A stretch of DNA of 18,790 bases from Bacteroidota bacterium. Lineage in GTDB: Bacteria > Bacteroidota > Bacteroidia > Flavobacteriales > Weeksellaceae. The translations under genes were made by a program, and so were the position numbers. The notes below the pieces were generated by a model. It saw only the letters and a program-made list of their open reading frames with translations, was not told the origin of the DNA and did no database searches. The stretch covers positions 1 through 18,790 of the forward strand of contig JAEZDQ010000098.1 in NCBI GenBank assembly GCA_023433225.1, given 5' to 3'. This document shows, piece after piece, positions 15,644 through 18,790 of the stretch (position 1 is the stretch's first letter; each line of letters starts with the position of its first letter).

Positions 15644-16054
15644 TTATTTTTTCTCTCGCAGCAAATCCCTGATTTCCGTTAACAACCTTTCTTCGGTAGA
15701 AGGGGCTGCTGGTGTTTCTTCCGTGGCCTTTTCTTTTCTCCTGAGTGAATTAATTCCCTTAATCATCAAAAATATACAAAAAGCAATGATGAGGAATTGA
15801 ATCATGATGTTGATGAAATTCCCGTAATTAATGGCGACTTCGCTGATTCCTGCCGCTTCATTGGCTTCGGTTAGAATGATCCGCATTTCGCTGAAGTCGA
15901 TTCCGCCGGTGATGTATCCGATGGGTGGCATGATGATGTCGTCCACCAGAGAAGTTACGATTTTGCCGAATGCGCCGCCAATAATGACACCGACTGCCAG
16001 ATCGATTACGCTTCCGCGCATCGCAAACTCTTTAAATTCTTTGAGCATTCCCAT
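15644..16054 (-). CDS. mscL: Large-conductance mechanosensitive channel MscL
   Basis: MscL forms a pentameric pore that opens near lytic membrane tension. From the ATG at 16054 the protein is 136 aa, the same length as E. coli MscL. It starts MGMLKEFKEFAMRG, the amphipathic N-terminal helix, followed by VIDLAVGVIIGGAFGKIVTSLVDDIIMPPIG (pore helix TM1, Gly/Ala/Val-rich), a periplasmic loop with GGIDFSEM, TM2 (NFINIMIQFLIIAFCIFLMIKGI) and a cytoplasmic charged helix RLLTEIRDLLREK. A longer frame reaches 16093, but that codon is TTG inside the previous gene, so it is rejected. A perfect 17-bp dyad lies 1 bp before the ATG. The gene is 35 bp after the DUF192 lipoprotein gene, same strand. Confidence 0.96.
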   Translation of the reverse strand: MGMLKEFKEFAMRGSVIDLAVGVIIGGAFGKIVTSLVDDIIMPPIGYITGGIDFSEMRIILTEANEAAGISEVAINYGNFINIMIQFLIIAFCIFLMIKGINSLRRKEKATEETPAAPSTEERLLTEIRDLLREKK

Positions 16055-16055
16055 A

Positions 16056-16072
16056 ATTTCAAATTTTGAAAT
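16056..16072. promoter_or_regulatory. Perfect 17-bp dyad immediately upstream of mscL
   Basis: ATTTCAAA-T-TTTGAAAT has perfect 8-bp arms around one base and ends 1 bp from the mscL ATG (16054). As RNA it would form a small A:U-rich hairpin next to the start codon; as DNA it could be an operator. I see no TAnnTTTG box here, so mscL may rely on upstream transcription and this site may act on translation or on a hidden promoter. Confidence 0.45.
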
Positions 16073-16089
16073 GAAAGGTAGTGTTTTTT

Positions 16090-16602
16090 TCAATTACGCA
16101 CCCAGCGGATTTTCGTTTCTCCTTCTTTGATTCCCCAAGTGTCTGACAAACCGCCATTGATTTCCACCACGAATTTGGAGTCGGCCGCTGCACCTGCGAC
16201 GGTTCCACCCCCCATTTCAGAATCCGCGCCCGGCTGCGCATTCCTGGCAATGTTGATCAATACCGAATCTTTGGAAAAATACATGATGTCCAAAGGAATC
16301 CGCGTGTTTTTCATGTAAAAGGTATGCCGTCTGATTTCATCGTCGCCAAAAATAAAAAGCATGCCGTGGTCTTCTGCCATTTGGGAACGATCCATCAGGC
16401 CGCGTGCGCGCTCATTGTTGGTTTCGGCAATTTCTATGTCGATTTTTTTGAAAGGTTCTCCGTTTGCATTCAGGAACTCGAGTTCGCCTTCTTTGGTAAA
16501 GGCGATTTCAACGATGTTGTTTTCCCGGGCAACCGGCGATTCTTTTTTCTCGCATGAAACCACCACCGCCATTAAACCCAAGGCAAAAAAAACTTTTTTC
16601 AT
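16090..16602 (-). CDS. DUF192-domain lipoprotein
   Basis: This 170-aa protein has a lipoprotein signal peptide with the lipobox VVSC (Cys17), so after processing it should be anchored in the envelope, and the Lgt encoded just upstream is the enzyme that would lipidate it. The rest is a DUF192 domain: an N-terminal ERARGLMDRSQM segment (about 89-100), then GMLFIFGDDEIRRHTFYMKNTRIPLDIMYFS and a C-terminal VVEINGGLSDTWGIKEGE. DUF192 function is not established to my knowledge. It starts 10 bp after the lgt stop, so is likely co-transcribed with yidD and lgt, and mscL follows after 35 bp. Confidence 0.88.
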   Translation of the reverse strand: MKKVFFALGLMAVVVSCEKKESPVARENNIVEIAFTKEGELEFLNANGEPFKKIDIEIAETNNERARGLMDRSQMAEDHGMLFIFGDDEIRRHTFYMKNTRIPLDIMYFSKDSVLINIARNAQPGADSEMGGGTVAGAAADSKFVVEINGGLSDTWGIKEGETKIRWVRN

Positions 16603-16612
16603 TGTTTAAATT

Positions 16613-17509
16613 TTAATCTTTATACATTCTATTTTTGGATGTCGCCATGATGATGATTCCTAAGAGAATAAAAGGGATACTCAAAATCTGGCCGTTGTTC
16701 AAACCGATATTCACCGCATCTGCAACGAACTCTTGTCCTTGGTCTTCTTTGAAGAACTCAACGAAGAATCTCACCGACCATAACAGGATAAAGAAAAGCC
16801 CGAAGATATAGCCCTGTTGGTATTTTTTATTGGTTTTTCGGTAAATATGCCAAATGACGAAGAAGATAATTACGTAACATATGGCTTCATACAATTGAGC
16901 GGGATGTCGCCCTACGACTTCACCGTAGCCTGCACTTTGGTTGAGGAATTTAACCGCCCATGGCAGGTCGGTTTCCTTGCCCACGATTTCGGAATTGATG
17001 AAATTCCCGACGCGAATCGCGGCACCCCCAAGCGGAACGGTGATGGCGACCCTGTCCAAAAGCCACAAGAGGTTTCGTTTCAAATATTTTCGGTTGAACA
17101 AATAGGAAGAAAGCAAAAAGCCCAAGGTCGCGCCGTGGCTTGCCAACCCTCTGAAACCCGAAAATTCATAGCCTTTCAAAAGCCCGAATAAGGCGGATGC
17201 TTCCGGGTTTTGTTGAACCGGGAGAAAGACCTCAATCAGGACTTGGCCGAGTGGTTGCCCCCAATAAGAATCAAAATTATAGAACAATTCGCCTAACCTT
17301 GCTCCGATGATTACCCCCAAAAAAGAATAGAGAAAAAGCGGGTCAAGGATTTTATAATCTACTTTGTCGATTTTGAAGATTTCCTTCATCACATACCAAC
17401 CCATGACAAAAGCCAATATCCACATCAGGCTGTAATAATGAATTTTGAGGAAGCCAAAATCCAATAAAACCGGGTTTATGTCCCAGACAATCGCTAATAA
17501 ACCATTCAT
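16613..17509 (-). CDS. lgt: Prolipoprotein diacylglyceryl transferase
   Basis: Lgt transfers diacylglycerol from phosphatidylglycerol to the lipobox cysteine, the first step in lipoprotein maturation. The 298-aa protein has about seven membrane segments. Visible functional residues include HG in GLASHGATLGF (His125), the signature GGAAIRVGNFINSEIVG (Arg166, Asn169, Glu174) and the C-terminal RFFVEFFKE with its essential-type Arg near 247. An insertion of some 25 residues around 90-115 precedes the HG motif, which I recall from Bacteroidota members. The ATG overlaps the yidD stop (ATGA, 4 bp), so the two are translationally coupled, and the DUF192 lipoprotein gene follows after 10 bp. Confidence 0.96.
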   Translation of the reverse strand: MNGLLAIVWDINPVLLDFGFLKIHYYSLMWILAFVMGWYVMKEIFKIDKVDYKILDPLFLYSFLGVIIGARLGELFYNFDSYWGQPLGQVLIEVFLPVQQNPEASALFGLLKGYEFSGFRGLASHGATLGFLLSSYLFNRKYLKRNLLWLLDRVAITVPLGGAAIRVGNFINSEIVGKETDLPWAVKFLNQSAGYGEVVGRHPAQLYEAICYVIIFFVIWHIYRKTNKKYQQGYIFGLFFILLWSVRFFVEFFKEDQGQEFVADAVNIGLNNGQILSIPFILLGIIIMATSKNRMYKD

Positions 17510-17751
17510 ATTTTTTCTTTTTTCGGTACCGGATCATGGCCGCTGCCACCCCAAGGATGGCACCGGAAAATCCTTTTCGTCCCCAAATATAAACCTTTTA
17601 TCAATCCGTGCATTCGTAAAGCTTGAATCATGTAATTGGAACAGGTGGGACTGAAACGGCAATTCTTGCCCAACCAAGGCGAAATGGCAAACTGATAAAA
17701 CCTTACCAAGACGACAAAGGGAATTATTAAAATCTTCTGAAAAGAATTCAT
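17506..17751 (-). CDS. yidD: Membrane protein insertion efficiency factor YidD
   Basis: This 81-aa protein is of typical YidD size. It has the amphipathic or hydrophobic N-terminus (ILIIPFVVLVRFYQFAISP) and the family cysteine signature CRFSPTCSNY at 31-40, followed by RCHPWGGSGHDPVP at 63-76. YidD assists YidC-dependent insertion of inner-membrane proteins. It overlaps lgt by 4 bp. In many bacteria yidD sits near rnpA and yidC; here it pairs with lgt. Its promoter box (17757-17764) leaves almost no leader. Confidence 0.95.
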   Translation of the reverse strand: MNSFQKILIIPFVVLVRFYQFAISPWLGKNCRFSPTCSNYMIQALRMHGLIKGLYLGTKRIFRCHPWGGSGHDPVPKKEKI

Positions 17752-17756
17752 TCAAA

Positions 17757-17764
17757 CAAATGTA
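17757..17764 (-). promoter_or_regulatory. -7 box (TACATTTG) of the yidD-lgt operon
   Basis: The minus strand reads TACATTTG, an exact TAnnTTTG match, 5 bp before the yidD ATG. Transcription would start at or near the ATG, giving a leaderless or nearly leaderless message. Read-through from the TrmH-type gene is also possible. Confidence 0.45.
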
Positions 17765-17777
17765 ATATATAATAGAG

Positions 17778-17798
17778 AAATTCTAAATTCTAAATTCT
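17778..17798. repeat. Three perfect tandem copies of a 7-bp unit overlapping a gene end
   Basis: The unit AAATTCT is repeated three times. It covers the last codons and the stop (17783-17785) of the TrmH-type gene, encoding its final residues LEFRI. A change in copy number would shift the frame there and alter only the extreme C-terminus. Confidence 0.8.
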
Positions 17799-18319
17799 AA
17801 ATTATTATAAAATTCCCAAAGCACAATCCCCGCACAAATACTCACATTCAGCGAATGCTTGGTTCCGCTTTGCGGGATTTCGAGGCAAAAATCACTTTGA
17901 TTAACGACTGACTGTTGTACGCCATCCACTTCATTCCCGAAAACAACCGCATATTTTTCAGTCGGATTCAATTCAAATTCTGACAAGGTCTGACTTCCAT
18001 CGGTTTGTTCGATGGAAATTAATTTAAAATTGGATGATTTTAATTTCGGAATCAATTCATTGATGTCTTTTACATATTCCCATTCCACACTTTCGGTCGC
18101 TCCCAATGCGGTTTTTCTGATTTCCTTGTTCGGCGGGGTTGCCGTGATTCCGCACAAATAAATTTTTTCGACCAAAAACGCATCGGAAGTTCGGAATATA
18201 GAACCGATGTTGTGCATGCTCCGAATGTTATCCAGCACCACAATTACCGGAATTTTGTCCGTTTTTTTGAATTCCTCCACTGTGATCCGCCCTAATTCTT
18301 CTAATTTCAATTTTCTCAT
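17783..18319 (-). CDS. TrmH/SpoU-family RNA methyltransferase
   Basis: This 178-aa SPOUT methyltransferase should methylate ribose 2'-OH (tRNA or rRNA) using SAM. The three family motifs are present: LDNIRSMHNIGSIFRTSDAF at 29-48 (Asn37, Arg43), YAVVFGNEVDGV at 123-134 (Glu130) and LEIPQSGTKHSLNVSICAGIVLWE at about 146-169 (Ser156, Asn158). It has a short N-terminal extension but no L30e-type RNA-binding domain, so is nearer the minimal TrmH/TrmL type than RlmB; the target nucleotide cannot be told. Its ATG (18319) is 47 bp from the divergent mutS start. I recall this pairing with mutS in flavobacterial genomes. Confidence 0.9.
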   Translation of the reverse strand: MRKLKLEELGRITVEEFKKTDKIPVIVVLDNIRSMHNIGSIFRTSDAFLVEKIYLCGITATPPNKEIRKTALGATESVEWEYVKDINELIPKLKSSNFKLISIEQTDGSQTLSEFELNPTEKYAVVFGNEVDGVQQSVVNQSDFCLEIPQSGTKHSLNVSICAGIVLWEFYNNLEFRI

Positions 18320-18337
18320 GTCATTTGATAAGCTTTG

Positions 18338-18348
18338 GCTAAATTAGC
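18338..18348. promoter_or_regulatory. Palindrome between the divergent TrmH-type gene and mutS
   Basis: GCTAA-A-TTAGC is an 11-bp perfect dyad at the middle of the 47-bp intergenic region. TAAATTAG (plus) and TAATTTAG (minus) within it are each one base off TAnnTTTG, so a shared, bidirectional promoter core is possible. No exact box exists in this gap. Confidence 0.3.
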
Positions 18349-18366
18349 AATCTTAAATCAAAATCT

Positions 18367-18790
18367 GTGGCCAAGAAAGAAACTCCTTTAATGCAACAGT
18401 ATAACAGCATCAAGGCCAAATACCCCGACGCTTTGCTGTTGTTCCGTGTAGGTGATTTTTATGAAACTTTCGGAAGCGACGCCGTCCGTTGTTCAAAAAT
18501 TCTGGACATTGTTCTGACCAAACGTGCGAATGGTTCGGCTTCGCATATTGAGCTCGCCGGATTTCCGCATCATGCGCTCGATACTTATCTGCCAAAACTA
18601 GTCCGGGCCGGATTAAGGGTTGCCATCTGCGACCAGCTCGAAGATCCGAAAATGACCAAAACCATTGTAAAAAGAGGCGTTACGGAGTTGGTTACTCCAG
18701 GTGTTTCACTGAATGACGAAGTACTTTCTGCCAAAACCAATAATTTTCTGATGGCGGTTCATACCGAAGATGAGTTTTACGGAATTGCAC
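18367..18790 (+). CDS. mutS: DNA mismatch repair protein MutS, N-terminal fragment
   Basis: This is the first 141 codons of MutS, cut by the window edge. MutS recognises mismatches and recruits MutL. The N-terminal mismatch-binding domain is clear: VAKKETPLMQQYNSIKAKYP, then RVGDFYETF with the Phe-x-Glu mismatch wedge (FYE), LTKRANG, IELAGFPHHALDTYLPKLV, QLEDP and VTPGVSL. An in-frame stop lies upstream at 18340-18342 and the homologous start MAKKETPLM aligns with a GTG at 18367, so the start is GTG; the next ATG (18391) would remove eight residues. The reading frame is open to the last base. Confidence 0.95.
   Translation, partial: MAKKETPLMQQYNSIKAKYPDALLLFRVGDFYETFGSDAVRCSKILDIVLTKRANGSASHIELAGFPHHALDTYLPKLVRAGLRVAICDQLEDPKMTKTIVKRGVTELVTPGVSLNDEVLSAKTNNFLMAVHTEDEFYGIA

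Noticed and set aside
16055..16093. N-terminal extension of MscL
   Set aside because: The codon at 16093 is TTG within the preceding gene, and the 136-aa form from 16054 matches the family start and length.
1..18790. CRISPR array, defence island, prophage or insertion sequence
   Set aside because: No regularly spaced long repeats, cas genes, transposase, integrase or phage proteins are visible; every gene is a housekeeping or envelope type.

Overview
The window is ordinary chromosomal core sequence from a member of the Bacteroidota, most likely class Flavobacteriia (a Weeksellaceae-type genome is a reasonable guess). The signs are a moderately AT-rich genome, a secreted protein with a type IX secretion (T9SS) C-terminal sorting domain, a FadN-type beta-oxidation protein behind a MarR regulator, exact TAnnTTTG promoter elements (the Bacteroidota -7 box) in front of six genes, and gene neighbourhoods I recall from flavobacteria (an HsdR_N-like gene divergent from holA; udk / septum-formation initiator / mutA; a TrmH-type gene divergent from mutS).

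Layout. 1-2958: a minus-strand fatty-acid oxidation operon (marR then fadN, continuing off the left edge), with a perfect 18-bp palindrome beside the MarR promoter that looks like its operator. 2994-4461: a small PD-(D/E)xK nuclease-like gene and holA (clamp-loader delta), divergent with only 4 bp between start codons. 4541-5611: a lipid-free secreted protein with two META-like domains and a T9SS tail. 5634-8779 (minus): a long-chain polyprenyl diphosphate synthase, a secreted propeller-like protein and a THUMP-like methyltransferase. 8920-10221 (plus): a YbdG-like MscS channel. 10240-16602 (minus) is one dense block: a DUF192 lipoprotein, mscL, rmuC, sanA, udk, a DivIC/FtsB-like protein, mutA and an AI-2E/PerM-type membrane protein, most joined by short overlaps. 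16613-18319 (minus): lgt, yidD and a TrmH/SpoU methyltransferase. 18367 to the right edge (plus): the start of mutS.

Functional themes are envelope biogenesis (lgt, yidD, sanA, division protein, polyprenyl synthase), osmotic protection (mscL and a YbdG-type channel), DNA maintenance (holA, rmuC, mutS, HsdR_N-like protein) and acyl-CoA metabolism (fadN, mutA). No tRNA, rRNA, insertion sequence, phage gene, CRISPR array or recognisable defence island is present, and no gene-free stretch exceeds about 140 bp.

I did not find a new multi-gene system. The most interesting signals are small and non-coding: short tracts with 7-bp periodicity abutting gene ends, two perfect dyads at regulatory positions (2941-2958 and 16056-16072), and promoter boxes so close to start codons that some messages would be leaderless or nearly so.
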